Of a DNA stretch of 64,000 bases, positions 1-8,680 are shown piece after piece. The stretch's first letter is position 1. Each line of letters starts with the position of its first letter. Origin of the DNA: Thalassolituus sp006212115 (GTDB lineage: Bacteria; Pseudomonadota; Gammaproteobacteria; Pseudomonadales; Oceanobacteraceae); assembly GCF_040372045.1 (NCBI RefSeq), contig NZ_BAABWH010000005.1, one strand, 5' to 3'. The translations under genes were made by a program, and so were the position numbers. The notes below the pieces were generated by a model. That model had not been told where the DNA came from. It made no database searches and saw only the letters and a list, made by a program, of their open reading frames with translations.

Positions 1-132
1 GCTTGTCTGGCTATGCGCGAATGTTCGCGCAAGCTTCGCGTTGCGCTCCTACAGATCGATGGCTCAGCCGATTAATCCGAATACCCCAACACCGTAGGAG
101 CGCTTCAGCCAGCTTGTCTGGCTATGCGCGAT
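1..132. repeat. REP palindromes downstream of the RAYT gene
   Basis: Three palindromic units are visible. Positions 1-20 are the tail of a type-A unit (core CAGCCAGCTTGTCTGGCT), about 25-54 is a type-C unit (CGCAAGCTTCGCGTTGCGCTCC), and 94-132 is a complete type-A unit starting GTAGGAGCG and ending GCGCGAT. The same units recur at 625-774, 2373-2451 and 4887-5014, in both orientations. They flank the RAYT gene, the usual layout for REP/BIME elements and the transposase that acts on them. Seen directly as repeats; the REP label follows from the hairpin structure and the adjacent RAYT. Confidence 0.85.
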
Positions 133-572
133 CAGAGCCAAACACTATTCCAATAGGGGTAATCTCCCACTTTCCTCGCTATGCCACTCCTCAATGGATT
201 CGCAACGATATATCGAGCTGCGGGTAGAATATCGTCCTCCTTACGTATTGCCCGATCATGATAAGCCCTAGCCCAGACAGGATGAGGCAACTCTAGTCTG
301 CGAGTTGATGAAGATTTTAGCCTCAAAACAAAATTACCTAGCGTGTCTCCAACACCTAATCTCAACAGTAAATGAACATGGTCGGGCATTATCACCCAAC
401 ACAGAACTTCTGAGTTTTTGGTAACACCGCGAGATTCGATACATCTGGCTAATATTTGTGAACTGGAAAGTTCAGAGAAAAGAGGAGCCCGTTGATGGGT
501 GGTGAAAGTAATGAGGTAGACCTGATTTTCAATTGAGGCCCGGCCTAGCCGGAGAGCAGAGTGACCTTTCAT
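132..572 (-). CDS. REP-associated tyrosine transposase (RAYT, IS200-like Y1 family)
   Basis: A 146-residue single-domain Y1 nuclease. The HUH motif is in MPDHVHLLL (His65 and His67), and the best candidate catalytic tyrosine is Tyr121 in ARYIVANPLRSG, matching the conserved Y..NP..AG block of RAYTs. RAYTs are domesticated single-copy relatives of IS200/IS605 transposases that cleave and mobilise REP hairpins. REP units lie directly on both sides (1-132 and 625-774), and more copies lie inside the flagellar cluster, which supports the call. The reading frame is complete, so the enzyme may be functional. The ribosome-binding site is weak. Confidence 0.9.
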   Translation of the reverse strand: MKGHSALRLGRASIENQVYLITFTTHQRAPLFSELSSSQILARCIESRGVTKNSEVLCWVIMPDHVHLLLRLGVGDTLGNFVLRLKSSSTRRLELPHPVWARAYHDRAIRKEDDILPAARYIVANPLRSGIARKVGDYPYWNSVWL

Positions 573-624
573 GCACTATCGTCCTTGATAGCTAACAAAG
601 CTTCACACTATGGCAAAGGGTAAT

Positions 625-774
625 ATCGCGCAAGCTTCGCGTTGCGCTCCTACAGATCGATAACTCAGCCGTATAATCCGAATACCCCAACACCGTAGGA
701 GCTATTCAGCCAGCTTGCCTGGCTAATAGCGATGGGGTTTATCGCGAATAGCCTTCGGCTGATTCGCTCCCACA
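625..774. repeat. REP/BIME cluster upstream of the RAYT gene
   Basis: Three units lie in a row: type C at 625-653, type A at 695-733 (stem CAGCCAGCTTGCCTGGCT inside complementary CTATT/AATAG flanks) and type B at 741-774 (ATCGCGAATAGCC paired with GGCTGATTCGC). The sequence between C and A also repeats the spacer found at 54-94, so the whole C-spacer-A block is duplicated on the two sides of the RAYT gene. That duplication may mark how the element arrived. Confidence 0.85.
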
Positions 775-860
775 GGGGGTAAAAAAGCTGATTCGCTCCC
801 ACAGGGGTAAAAAAGCTGATTAGCTCTCACAGGGTAAAAGCTGGTTTGCTCTGACAATGT
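756..860. repeat. Decaying tandem repeat derived from a REP arm
   Basis: Four successive copies of about 25-29 bp share AGCTGATTCGCTCCCACAGG followed by a run of A. They begin near 756, 786, 814 and 839. Each copy is more degenerate than the one before, and the unit equals one arm of the type-B REP palindrome. It looks like slippage amplification of a REP arm. There is no coding sequence here. Confidence 0.75.
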
Positions 861-897
861 TCGATGAGGCGCTTCCCTCCTACAAAAACCAGCGCCA

Positions 898-1188
898 TCA
901 CATCAAATATTTCTTAACGTTCTTCTGGCCTTGCTGTTGAACGCCAACCTGTTGTTGCTCTGCTTTTAGTTGCTCGAGCAGTTCTTGCTCTTCTTTCAGC
1001 AGGTCTTCCAGAAATACTTGCTGTTCGTTGGTGAGGTCGATCAGGTCGCTGACTTCTGCAAACCATTGCTGCATTAGTTCGTTGCGCTTTTGAATTCGTT
1101 CATCAACGCCTTCTTTTACACCCTGACGAATCAAAGATCTCAGTTCCAGCGAAAGATTTTTTACTTGGCTAAATAGGTCGTTTTTCAT
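898..1188 (-). CDS. Small coiled-coil protein after flgI, possibly a FliT/FlgN-like export chaperone
   Basis: A 96-residue, very Glu/Gln-rich helical protein. Its ATG overlaps the flgI stop (ATGA, 1185-1188), so the two genes are translationally coupled. The pattern RNELMQQWF followed by two long amphipathic helices and a basic tail resembles FliT-type chaperones of flagellar axial proteins, but similarity is too weak to be firm. In related clusters flgJ follows flgI, and no FlgJ N-terminal rod-cap sequence is recognisable here. The function is inferred from position; what is seen is only a short coiled coil. Confidence 0.55.
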   Translation of the reverse strand: MKNDLFSQVKNLSLELRSLIRQGVKEGVDERIQKRNELMQQWFAEVSDLIDLTNEQQVFLEDLLKEEQELLEQLKAEQQQVGVQQQGQKNVKKYLM

Positions 1189-2285
1189 ATTACTATCAGT
1201 TCTGCTTTCAGGGCGCCGGCTTGTTTCATAGCTTCGAGTATCGCCATAAGGTCACCAGGTGCTGCGCCGATTTCATTTACTGCTTTTACGATGTCGTCGA
1301 GGGTGACACCGGGTCCAAATTTGAACATGCGACTGTCGCCACCATCATCGATGTTGATATTCGTCTGTGGCACAACAACGGTTTCTCCCTCTGCCAAGGC
1401 ATTGGGCTGTGCCACTTCAAAGTCTTCGGTGATGGTAACGGTGAGGCTGCCATGGGTAACGGCTACCGGTTCGATCTGAACTTTTTGTCCCATCACGATG
1501 GTGCCGGTGCGTGAGTTAATGATGATTTTTGCGCGTTCGGTACCGGTTTCAATTTCGAGGTTTTCGATCACAGATAAGTACGCAACACGCTGGCTTGTAT
1601 CACGCGGCGCACTCACCCGGATGCTGGTTGCATCTAGTGCTTCTGCTGTTCCTGGGCCTAACAGATCATTGATTTTGTCGGTCATGGACCGAGCGGTGGT
1701 GAAGTCCGGTTGATCGAGATTGAAAATTAGGCTGTCTCCTCGACCAAAACTACTGGGAACAGCCTGCTCTACGGTCGCTCCATTAGGGATACGCCCCACA
1801 CTTGGAACATTCACAGTAATGCTTGAGCCGTCGTTGCCTTCCGCGCCAAATCCTCCAACAACAAGGTTTCCCTGAGCAACTGCGTAGATGCTGCCGTCCG
1901 CGCCCTTGAGAGGGGTAAACAGCAGTGAACCACCGCGTAGACTTTTTGCGTTACCAAGTGAAGATACGGTCACATCTACTCGCTGGCCGGGTTTCGAGAA
2001 TGGCGGTAGCTCTGCAGTGACAGATACCGCTGCAACGTTTTTAAGTTTCGGGTCGGTCCCCTGAGGGAGGGTAATACCGAACTCGTTCATCATGTTGCGG
2101 AAGGTCTGTGTCGTGAACGGCGCTTTATCGCCAGTACCATCCAGCCCCACTACCAGCCCGTAGCCAATCAGTTGGTTAGAACGCACACCGGAGATGCTGG
2201 TGATATCTTTGATTCGTTCCGCTTGGGCCATGCCTGGTAAGCAGAAAATCAGCATCACGACGAGTATTTGACGCCAGTTTTTCAT
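1185..2285 (-). CDS. flgI: Flagellar P-ring protein FlgI
   Basis: 366 residues, the normal FlgI length. A Sec signal peptide (residues 1-22, ending AQA) is followed by the family start ERIKDITSISGVRSNQLIGYGLVVGLDGTGD. FlgI polymerises in the periplasm around the distal rod to form the P ring, the bushing in the peptidoglycan layer; in other bacteria it needs the FlgA chaperone, which is encoded at 12333-13055. The gene is separated from flgH by 177 bp holding a REP pair and a sigma-54 promoter, so it probably begins its own transcript together with the small gene at 898-1188. Confidence 0.98.
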   Translation of the reverse strand: MKNWRQILVVMLIFCLPGMAQAERIKDITSISGVRSNQLIGYGLVVGLDGTGDKAPFTTQTFRNMMNEFGITLPQGTDPKLKNVAAVSVTAELPPFSKPGQRVDVTVSSLGNAKSLRGGSLLFTPLKGADGSIYAVAQGNLVVGGFGAEGNDGSSITVNVPSVGRIPNGATVEQAVPSSFGRGDSLIFNLDQPDFTTARSMTDKINDLLGPGTAEALDATSIRVSAPRDTSQRVAYLSVIENLEIETGTERAKIIINSRTGTIVMGQKVQIEPVAVTHGSLTVTITEDFEVAQPNALAEGETVVVPQTNINIDDGGDSRMFKFGPGVTLDDIVKAVNEIGAAPGDLMAILEAMKQAGALKAELIVI

Positions 2286-2342
2286 CGTTTCATCCGCATT
2301 AGGTGTCTATTTACAGAATTCGGGTTGTCTTGGAGGGGATAA

Positions 2343-2358
2343 TGCGAAGGGTGTGCCA
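2343..2358 (-). promoter_or_regulatory. Sigma-54 (RpoN) promoter of flgI
   Basis: On the minus strand the sequence reads TGGCACACCCTTCGCA: GG and GC are 12 bp apart, as in -24/-12 promoters, with a TCGC rather than TTGC in the -12 element. It lies 58 bp before the flgI start. An identical 15-mer precedes flgF at 4753-4768, which makes a chance match unlikely. RpoN with FlrC-type activators drives mid-class flagellar operons in Vibrio and Pseudomonas. Confidence 0.8.
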
Positions 2359-2372
2359 ATTGGGAGGTAATC

Positions 2373-2451
2373 GTAGGAGCGAATCAGCCGGAGGCTATTC
2401 GCGATAAACCCAATCGCTATTAGCCAGACAAGCTGGCTGAAGCGCTCCTAC
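2373..2451. repeat. REP pair between flgH and flgI
   Basis: Inverted copies of type B (2373-2408) and type A (2413-2451) lie back to back, 12 bp beyond the flgH stop and just before the flgI promoter. The palindromes would form strong hairpins in the 3' end of the flgFGH transcript. They match the units near the RAYT gene almost base for base. Confidence 0.85.
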
Positions 2452-2462
2452 AAAATATTGAA

Positions 2463-3158
2463 TCAAAACGGCCAGAGCGGTGACATAAAGAAGCGGTCTG
2501 CCCAGCCTTGTTTGGTGCTGTTGTTTAGGTTTCCTCTGCCGCCAAACGATATACGGGCATCAGCGACTTTACTGGAGGCTATCGTGTTCTCGGGCGTTAT
2601 ATCCTGCGGGCGAACCAATCCCATGATGCGGATGTATTCGTCACCTTCGCTCAACGTCAGCCATTTTTCGCCACGAATCTGCAAGACGCCATTTGGCAGT
2701 ATGTCGGATACCGTGACGCTGATCTGGCCAGTCAGGCTGTTGGAGCGATCGGCCTCGCCTTTACCAGAAAACTGGCGATCATTTGTGGTCTGTGAGTCCA
2801 TCGTTAGATTTTTCCAGCCCGGCACGGTTCCCATCAAGGATGGTACGGCCATATTGGTATTGGACGATTTATCCGCCACGGTTTCCGCCGATTTAGACGA
2901 CTGGTACTGCTCGTCGAAGATAACGGTAATGATGTCCCCTATGCGGTTGGCCTGCTGATCCGTGTACAAGCCAACACTGTATCGTGGCTGAAATAACGAT
3001 CCGTTGTTCGTTGGGGGCGCTTCAAGGCTTTGTGCAGACACGGGCGCAAATGCGGGATCATCCGGAAAGACATTACTGTCCTGCTGGATACTACTGCAAC
3101 CGGTGATTAAGGCAGCATTACTGATTAGGATAAGTGTATTAACTAACAGGCGTTTCAT
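2463..3158 (-). CDS. flgH: Flagellar L-ring lipoprotein FlgH
   Basis: 231 residues. A lipoprotein signal ends in the lipobox LITGC (Cys21), as expected for the outer-membrane L ring, which lets the rod pass the outer membrane. Family blocks include QPRYSVGLYTDQQANRIGDIITVIF and the C-terminal GRGNLNNSTKQGWADRFFMSPLWPF-type ending typical of FlgH. It follows flgG by 12 bp and is the last gene of the flgFGH unit; the REP pair immediately after its stop may act as the transcript end. Confidence 0.98.
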   Translation of the reverse strand: MKRLLVNTLILISNAALITGCSSIQQDSNVFPDDPAFAPVSAQSLEAPPTNNGSLFQPRYSVGLYTDQQANRIGDIITVIFDEQYQSSKSAETVADKSSNTNMAVPSLMGTVPGWKNLTMDSQTTNDRQFSGKGEADRSNSLTGQISVTVSDILPNGVLQIRGEKWLTLSEGDEYIRIMGLVRPQDITPENTIASSKVADARISFGGRGNLNNSTKQGWADRFFMSPLWPF

Positions 3159-3170
3159 ATCACACCTCCA

Positions 3171-3956
3171 TCAGGTGTTCTGTGTCAGGAACTGCAGCAT
3201 CTGATCTGCTGCTGACACCACTTTCGAGTTCATTTCGTAAGCGCGCTGAACGGTGATCATTTTCACCAGCTCTTCAACCACTTCAACGTTGGAGTTTTCC
3301 AGTGCACCCTGCACTACGCGACCAAAACCATCTTCACCAGGTACACCGGCCAATGGAGCACCACTGGCAGCTGTCTCAAGAAACAGATTGCCGCCTGCCG
3401 CTTGCAGACCTGCAGGGTTGATGAAGTCGATGGTTTCGATCTGACCGAGATCCTGCGGTGTAGGGTCACCAAACATGGTCGCCTGAACGATGCCGTCCTC
3501 ACTGATGGTGAGGTTATTAGTGAGTTCAGGGATCACGATCTGAGGTTCGAGTGGGTAACCGTTGACGTTCACCACTGTGCCTTCATTATTGATATGGAAG
3601 GTACCGTCACGGGTGTAACCGATATTGCCATCGGGCATCAGGATCTGAAAAAAGCCACGACCATTTACGGCGATATCTAACGGCTGATCAGTGATTTCCA
3701 ATGATCCGGTTGTGAAGACCTTTTGCGTACCTGCAGTGCGCACACCAGTACCCAGTTGCAGGCCAGAAGGTAGGCGACTGTCCGCCGAGCTGTTTGCACC
3801 GGGCTGACGCTGGATCTGGTAGATCAGGTCTTCAAATACAGGACGGTCTTTTTTAAAGCCTGTAGTAGAAACATTTGCCAGGTTGTTTGAGACGGTGGTC
3901 AGCGCGAGGTCTTGTGCTTCGAGCCCGGTCTTACTGACCCAGAGTGCGTTCATCAT
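3171..3956 (-). CDS. flgG: Flagellar distal rod protein FlgG
   Basis: 261 residues, normal length. The N-terminal rod motif (LWVSKTGLEAQDLALTTVSNNLANVSTTGFKK) and the C-terminal helix (EELVKMITVQRAYEMNSKVVSAADQMLQ) are both intact. FlgG is exported by the flagellar type III system and builds the distal rod. It sits 12 bp after flgF, and an AGGAG sequence precedes the first ATG. Confidence 0.98.
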   Translation of the reverse strand: MMNALWVSKTGLEAQDLALTTVSNNLANVSTTGFKKDRPVFEDLIYQIQRQPGANSSADSRLPSGLQLGTGVRTAGTQKVFTTGSLEITDQPLDIAVNGRGFFQILMPDGNIGYTRDGTFHINNEGTVVNVNGYPLEPQIVIPELTNNLTISEDGIVQATMFGDPTPQDLGQIETIDFINPAGLQAAGGNLFLETAASGAPLAGVPGEDGFGRVVQGALENSNVEVVEELVKMITVQRAYEMNSKVVSAADQMLQFLTQNT

Positions 3957-3968
3957 AGTGCTGACTCC

Positions 3969-4715
3969 TTATTGATTCGACATGATTTGTGTCGTGGCAG
4001 CCGCAAGCTCGTCCACGCGTTTCATCATTTTCACCTGCATTTCATACTGTCGATTCAGCTGAATCAGGCTGGTTAGTTCGGTAACGGCATTCACATTACT
4101 GCTCTCGGTGAAGCCTCCCACGACGCTGACATTAAGATCAGGCTGCGCAGGTGGTGTGCCCTCTTCGCGAAAACGAAACAGGCCGTCTTCACTTTTTTCG
4201 AGGGTTTCTGGATCAGGGTTCACCAGCTTAAGCTGCACAGGTTCGGCAACGCCCGCGGGCACTTCGCCGAATGGCTGGATGGTGATGATGCCGGCTTTAG
4301 ATATATCAATTTTTTCAAATTCGGGCAGCACAACGGGACCGCCGTCGCCGATAAGCTGACGACCGCTGCCGTTTACCAAACGCCCCAACGGATCAACGCT
4401 GAGGTCACCAGCTCGGGTATACGCTTCTTCGCCATCTGGGCCGACAACCGCGAACCAACCATCGCCTTCAATGGCGAGATCCATGTTGCGCCCGGTTTCC
4501 ACCAGCGATCCCATACTCATGTCACTAGCGGGACGTTCTGTCATCGCAAACGCGCGGGTTGGAAAATGTTCACCGAAGACGCCCTGCGCCCGGCTTTGGG
4601 TGTAATCAGAGCGAAAACCCGTGGTCGCGACGTTGGCCAGGTTGTTGGCATGTGCGGTTTGCCCAAAGGTGTTCTGTTTGGCCCCGGACATGGCAATGTA
4701 GAGTGCGCGGTCCAT
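3969..4715 (-). CDS. flgF: Flagellar proximal rod protein FlgF
   Basis: 248 residues. It starts MDRALYIAMSGAKQNTFGQTAHANNLANVATTGF, the FlgF version of the rod motif, and ends with the usual rod helix (LTSLIQLNRQYEMQVKMMKRVDELAAATTQIMS). It forms part of the proximal rod. It is the first gene of the flgF-flgG-flgH unit, preceded by a 314-bp gap that holds a sigma-54 promoter and REP elements, so it is probably transcribed separately from flgBCDE. Confidence 0.97.
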   Translation of the reverse strand: MDRALYIAMSGAKQNTFGQTAHANNLANVATTGFRSDYTQSRAQGVFGEHFPTRAFAMTERPASDMSMGSLVETGRNMDLAIEGDGWFAVVGPDGEEAYTRAGDLSVDPLGRLVNGSGRQLIGDGGPVVLPEFEKIDISKAGIITIQPFGEVPAGVAEPVQLKLVNPDPETLEKSEDGLFRFREEGTPPAQPDLNVSVVGGFTESSNVNAVTELTSLIQLNRQYEMQVKMMKRVDELAAATTQIMSNQ

Positions 4716-4752
4716 AGTGGTTGCCTTTTAATAGTTCAGTTAAGTGAACCAT

Positions 4753-4768
4753 AGCGAAGGGTGTGCCA
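4753..4768 (-). promoter_or_regulatory. Sigma-54 promoter of flgF
   Basis: The minus strand reads TGGCACACCCTTCGCT with the GG to GC distance of 12 bp. It matches the flgI promoter in 15 of 16 positions and lies 38 bp upstream of the flgF start. Confidence 0.8.
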
Positions 4769-4886
4769 ATTATAATTTATGTATTTAAATCAATTAGTTA
4801 GGGAATATTCAGACGGATTTTGAGTGCGGGTATGCCGCCACTAGGAAGCGGAAACGGCAAGCGGTTGCCAGGGTGGCAACAAAACC

Positions 4887-5014
4887 GTGGGAGCTATTCA
4901 GCCAGCTTGCCTGGCTAATAGCGATTAGGCTCATCGCGAATAGCCATCGGCTGATTCGCTCCCACAATGTTATTGCTGATTTGCAGACACAATATTGAGG
5001 CTAAAGCGCTCCTA
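4887..5014. repeat. REP units between flgE and flgF
   Basis: Type A (4887-4925) and type B (4933-4965) in direct orientation, plus a fragment ending in AAGCGCTCCTAC at about 4990-5014, 16 bp beyond the flgE stop. This is the second REP insertion at a boundary between flagellar transcription units; again the palindromes lie after a stop codon and before a sigma-54 promoter. Confidence 0.85.
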
Positions 5015-5029
5015 CACGACTAACCAAAA

Positions 5030-8000
5030 TCAGATATTCAGGATGGTCTGGGTCACCTGGTCTGTGGTTTCAATGGTCTTCGCGCTCGCCTGGAAGTTAC
5101 GCTGGGCAATAATCAGCCCGACGAGTTCTTCAGATAGGTCGACGTTAGAGTCTTCCAGCGCTGACGATCGAATCTGTCCAAACGATGCCGTTCGTGGTGA
5201 CCCGACAGTTGGAATACCCGATTCAAAGGATTCGGCCCACCCGGTATCACCGACTGGCGTCAGTCCTTCTGGGTTACGGAAGTTCGCCAGCGCGACCTGA
5301 CCCAGTGTCTGGGCTTGTCCGTTGGTGAATCGAGCAAAGATGATCCCTTCTTCATCGACTTCGAGGCCGGTGAGTCGCCCTGTCGCGTAACCATTCTGGT
5401 TCACTTCGTTGACGGAGAATTCACTGCCGAACTGGGTTGACCCTGCAAGGCTGATCTGGAAGTTGGAGTTGTTAGCCGGATCACTCAGAGGCAAACCACC
5501 CTCGAGCACGTTAGTAGACGTCAGTGCGCCAGTTGCGTCGCCGTTCTCATCCAATGGGTCCCAGTTGGTGATAAAGATATCGCCTGTTGCGACATCGTCC
5601 AGCGTTCCGTCCTGGTTGAAGAAGAGTTCGAAGCGCGCGCGAGTCGGATCAAGGTTGTCAGGGAATGGCAGGGCCGGATCAGGATCACCTACATCATTGC
5701 CATCCACCAGGACGTACATAGCCCAAACGTTCTGCTCATTAGGACGCGTTGGGTCCAGAGGCTCTTTTACGAAGTACTGGGTCATCACATGCGCGTTACC
5801 CAGGCTGTCGTAGATGGTGGTCGATGTTGCGTGGTTGTAGGTTTCCTGATTATCAGGGTCGAATGAGTTCAGAGTGAAGTCTGAGTATTCGTCGTCGGTT
5901 AACGCCCCAAAGATACCCGATACAACCGGCTGAGGATCTCGCAGTATGTAGTTCTCGTTGAGAATGAAATTCACGGTGCCGCCCACCGCTGCAGCCACAT
6001 CAGCTGCCGTAGTGCCACCTAATACCACTGGTCCGGTACCGGATGCACCCTGCACTACCAGTGAGTCTGTTACTACAGGGCTATCAATCGAGACTTTGAT
6101 ATCACGGCCAATTTCGTTGGTAATGACCAGATCACCGGCATCACTGACTTCTGCACGGAAGCCCGGCAGCGTCGTTGCGCGGTAAGCATTGATCTCTTCT
6201 GCGAGTTCTTCGAGGCTGGTTGATTCCAGAATCTGACCGTTCAGGGTCAGAGACATGTCATTCCCCGGAGTGTTATAGCCGGAAGATGGAATCGTCATTA
6301 CGGTTTCAGCGGAGGCAGTCACCCCTGGCTGCTGATTGAAGAGCGAGACGATCTCGTTGGCTTCGGCATGCTCGGGAATAACAATTTCTGTTTCCTGGCC
6401 GTCTGGATCAATCAAAGTGACACGCTGTTCTGGGTATTCGTTTGTCACCCCTTCGATACCGGTCGTCAGCAGCGTACCGTCGTCCGGATTAACCTGCAGA
6501 ATACCGTAGAGATCGGACTCAGAGACATCCTGCCCACCTGCAGTGATGTTTGTAATCGAGATAATCGATGCTTCACCCGCTTCAACGGCGGTGAGCTGCA
6601 GCTTGTACTGTGGTGGTACCACTTTCGGTTCGACCTCGACGGCCGCCGCCTGAACGCCAATGTAGTTGTCAGCATCCTGACTGTTTAACTGGCGGTTAAT
6701 ACTTGCCGCCAGCTGCTGCACTGAGCGGTATTCTTCATCCAGAGTCACCACCACAGAGCCACTGCGGCCTTCGTCATCCGGTGCTGGCACAGTCAGATTG
6801 ATACGGAAGCTGTTGGTTCGATCGACTTCATCCTGACCCGTCACGATGAACATGCTATCGAAACCGAGTTCTGCCAAGGCCTGAGGCTCTGCCACAGTCG
6901 GTGTCAGAGACACACCCTCACCGGCACCAACCTGAGTATTGGTGAACACCAGCTGACCACCTACGGCGTCGACGTTCACTTTGCCGGCCAGACCACCCGC
7001 ACCAATGTAGATATCAATCTGTTGCTGAATGGCGACTGCCAGAGCCTCGAGATTGGCGTAGTTTGCAGGCGGGATCGTGATGGTAAATGGACCACCCGCG
7101 TTACCGGTTGAACTGGTTACCTCGAGGTTGAACTCGTTGTTCGCCAGCACAGGCTCGACACCACCATCAAGGCGGTTGTTGCTCAGGAAGCCGAGGTTGA
7201 TCAGGTCGTAATTTACAGAGCTGACGGAGTTATCAGCGATTTGTACAAAGTCACCACGCGAACCCGGTGCCTGTACCTGGAATTCAATTCTGCCGCCGTT
7301 ATTCACAGCCAGAACTTCTTCGTTACCGGCACCGGCGGTCGCAGTAATCTGAGCATTTATTTCAGCCACGATTTCAGTCGTCGTTACGGCTGCGTAGCTG
7401 GTCGGTGCTGCACCAACCCAGGCCGCCTCGCTCAGGTTGATCGGGTAAGTCGCGCCAGACTCAGCCGCAATACGGAAGGCCAAAACGTTATCTACCGCTG
7501 GAGCCACTTTGTCTTCAAGATCGAGGGCACTGTAGGTGTTGTTTGCCGTCAGTACGGCGAATTCGCCCGGATCACTCGATACAATATTCAGAGGCGGAGT
7601 TGCTGTTGTCCGCGTAGTCGTTTGGGTACCGGGGATAGAACGAAAATCGGCGGTAACCGGGCTCGCACCAACAAAGAGCTGCTGACCAGCAACACCCGCA
7701 GATACTGCACCCGCTACACCAAACACACCATCCCAACCCGGTGTGGTAGTGATGGAGAATGAAGTACCGTTCGTCGCGTTGTACCCTGCGCGCTCGATAA
7801 TCAGGTTACCTGTGCCTGGATCTTCAACGGCGCGTAATTGCTGAGAGCCGAATGTCGCATCCAGTGCTGCCTGAATGTCATTAAGCACTTCCTGCACGGT
7901 AGAACCGGCGGCAACACCTGCCAATGTAATGGTCTGGCTGCCGTTACCGTCACCGATATCGAAATCCATCGATTCTGTGCCGTAACCCGCTGCTGCCACT

Positions 8001-8659
8001 GCAGCCACTGTGTTAGGGAATAGGACCTGAGCCGGAATACCTGCTGCGGTCGGCTGACCTGCTGAATCCAGAACCGTCTTAGTAGACTCGACAATCCCCG
8101 CATCAGCAGCCCCCACAGACAGGCCGTTAGTCGAAATCTGAAGCCCCTGCTCTTGCAGTACTTCTTCACCGGCATTCAGGTTGACGATGGCCGTTGCCAG
8201 CGTCGTCAGGCGCGGAGGCTGGTTGGAAACCTGAATATTGATATCACCAAGAACACCACTGACGACACCGTTTTCATTGGCTTCATAACCCTGCAAGCGT
8301 GAACCGTTATTGGCAACTACGAAGCCGTCTTTATCGAGTGAGAAAATACCCGAACGGGTGTAAGACACACTGCCCCGGTCATTCAGAACGAAGAAACCGT
8401 TACCATCGATGGCGAGATCCAGTGCGTTCTCGGTTCCACTGATGTTTCCCTGCGAAAACTCCTGACGGACGTTATCCACCAGCACACCGCTGCCCACCGG
8501 CTTTAAGCCTGTTCCCAGCAGGGTGCTGGTGTACACATCAGCAAACTCTGCACGCGATTCTTTAAAACCGACGGTACTGGCGTTTGCAACGTTGTTACCG
8601 GTCACTTCCAGATCCGTTGAGGCTGCACGGATACCACTTAAACCAATATTAAAAGCCAT
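5030..8659 (-). CDS. flgE: Flagellar hook protein FlgE, greatly enlarged
   Basis: 1209 residues; typical FlgE has about 400. The conserved ends are clear: residues 1-35 (GLSGIRAASTDLEVTGNNVANASTVGF motif), the D1 segment around residues 70-110 (NALDLAIDGNGFFVL), and the C-terminal helix ending SEELVGLIIAQRNFQASAKTIETTDQVTQTILNI. Residues of about 150-920 form an Ala/Gly/Thr/Val-rich, acidic, cysteine-poor insertion in the surface-exposed D2/D3 part, with recurring sandwich-like segments. FlgE forms the universal joint outside the cell. The reading frame is open throughout, so the length is real. Gene order flgB-C-D-E is intact. Confidence 0.96.
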   Translation of the reverse strand: MAFNIGLSGIRAASTDLEVTGNNVANASTVGFKESRAEFADVYTSTLLGTGLKPVGSGVLVDNVRQEFSQGNISGTENALDLAIDGNGFFVLNDRGSVSYTRSGIFSLDKDGFVVANNGSRLQGYEANENGVVSGVLGDINIQVSNQPPRLTTLATAIVNLNAGEEVLQEQGLQISTNGLSVGAADAGIVESTKTVLDSAGQPTAAGIPAQVLFPNTVAAVAAAGYGTESMDFDIGDGNGSQTITLAGVAAGSTVQEVLNDIQAALDATFGSQQLRAVEDPGTGNLIIERAGYNATNGTSFSITTTPGWDGVFGVAGAVSAGVAGQQLFVGASPVTADFRSIPGTQTTTRTTATPPLNIVSSDPGEFAVLTANNTYSALDLEDKVAPAVDNVLAFRIAAESGATYPINLSEAAWVGAAPTSYAAVTTTEIVAEINAQITATAGAGNEEVLAVNNGGRIEFQVQAPGSRGDFVQIADNSVSSVNYDLINLGFLSNNRLDGGVEPVLANNEFNLEVTSSTGNAGGPFTITIPPANYANLEALAVAIQQQIDIYIGAGGLAGKVNVDAVGGQLVFTNTQVGAGEGVSLTPTVAEPQALAELGFDSMFIVTGQDEVDRTNSFRINLTVPAPDDEGRSGSVVVTLDEEYRSVQQLAASINRQLNSQDADNYIGVQAAAVEVEPKVVPPQYKLQLTAVEAGEASIISITNITAGGQDVSESDLYGILQVNPDDGTLLTTGIEGVTNEYPEQRVTLIDPDGQETEIVIPEHAEANEIVSLFNQQPGVTASAETVMTIPSSGYNTPGNDMSLTLNGQILESTSLEELAEEINAYRATTLPGFRAEVSDAGDLVITNEIGRDIKVSIDSPVVTDSLVVQGASGTGPVVLGGTTAADVAAAVGGTVNFILNENYILRDPQPVVSGIFGALTDDEYSDFTLNSFDPDNQETYNHATSTTIYDSLGNAHVMTQYFVKEPLDPTRPNEQNVWAMYVLVDGNDVGDPDPALPFPDNLDPTRARFELFFNQDGTLDDVATGDIFITNWDPLDENGDATGALTSTNVLEGGLPLSDPANNSNFQISLAGSTQFGSEFSVNEVNQNGYATGRLTGLEVDEEGIIFARFTNGQAQTLGQVALANFRNPEGLTPVGDTGWAESFESGIPTVGSPRTASFGQIRSSALEDSNVDLSEELVGLIIAQRNFQASAKTIETTDQVTQTILNI

Positions 8660-8680
8660 ATTTGTACTCCACTCGCCGGA

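Noticed and set aside
756..860. Possible CRISPR array
   Set aside because: The repeat units are contiguous with no unique spacers and derive from a REP arm; no cas gene is present.
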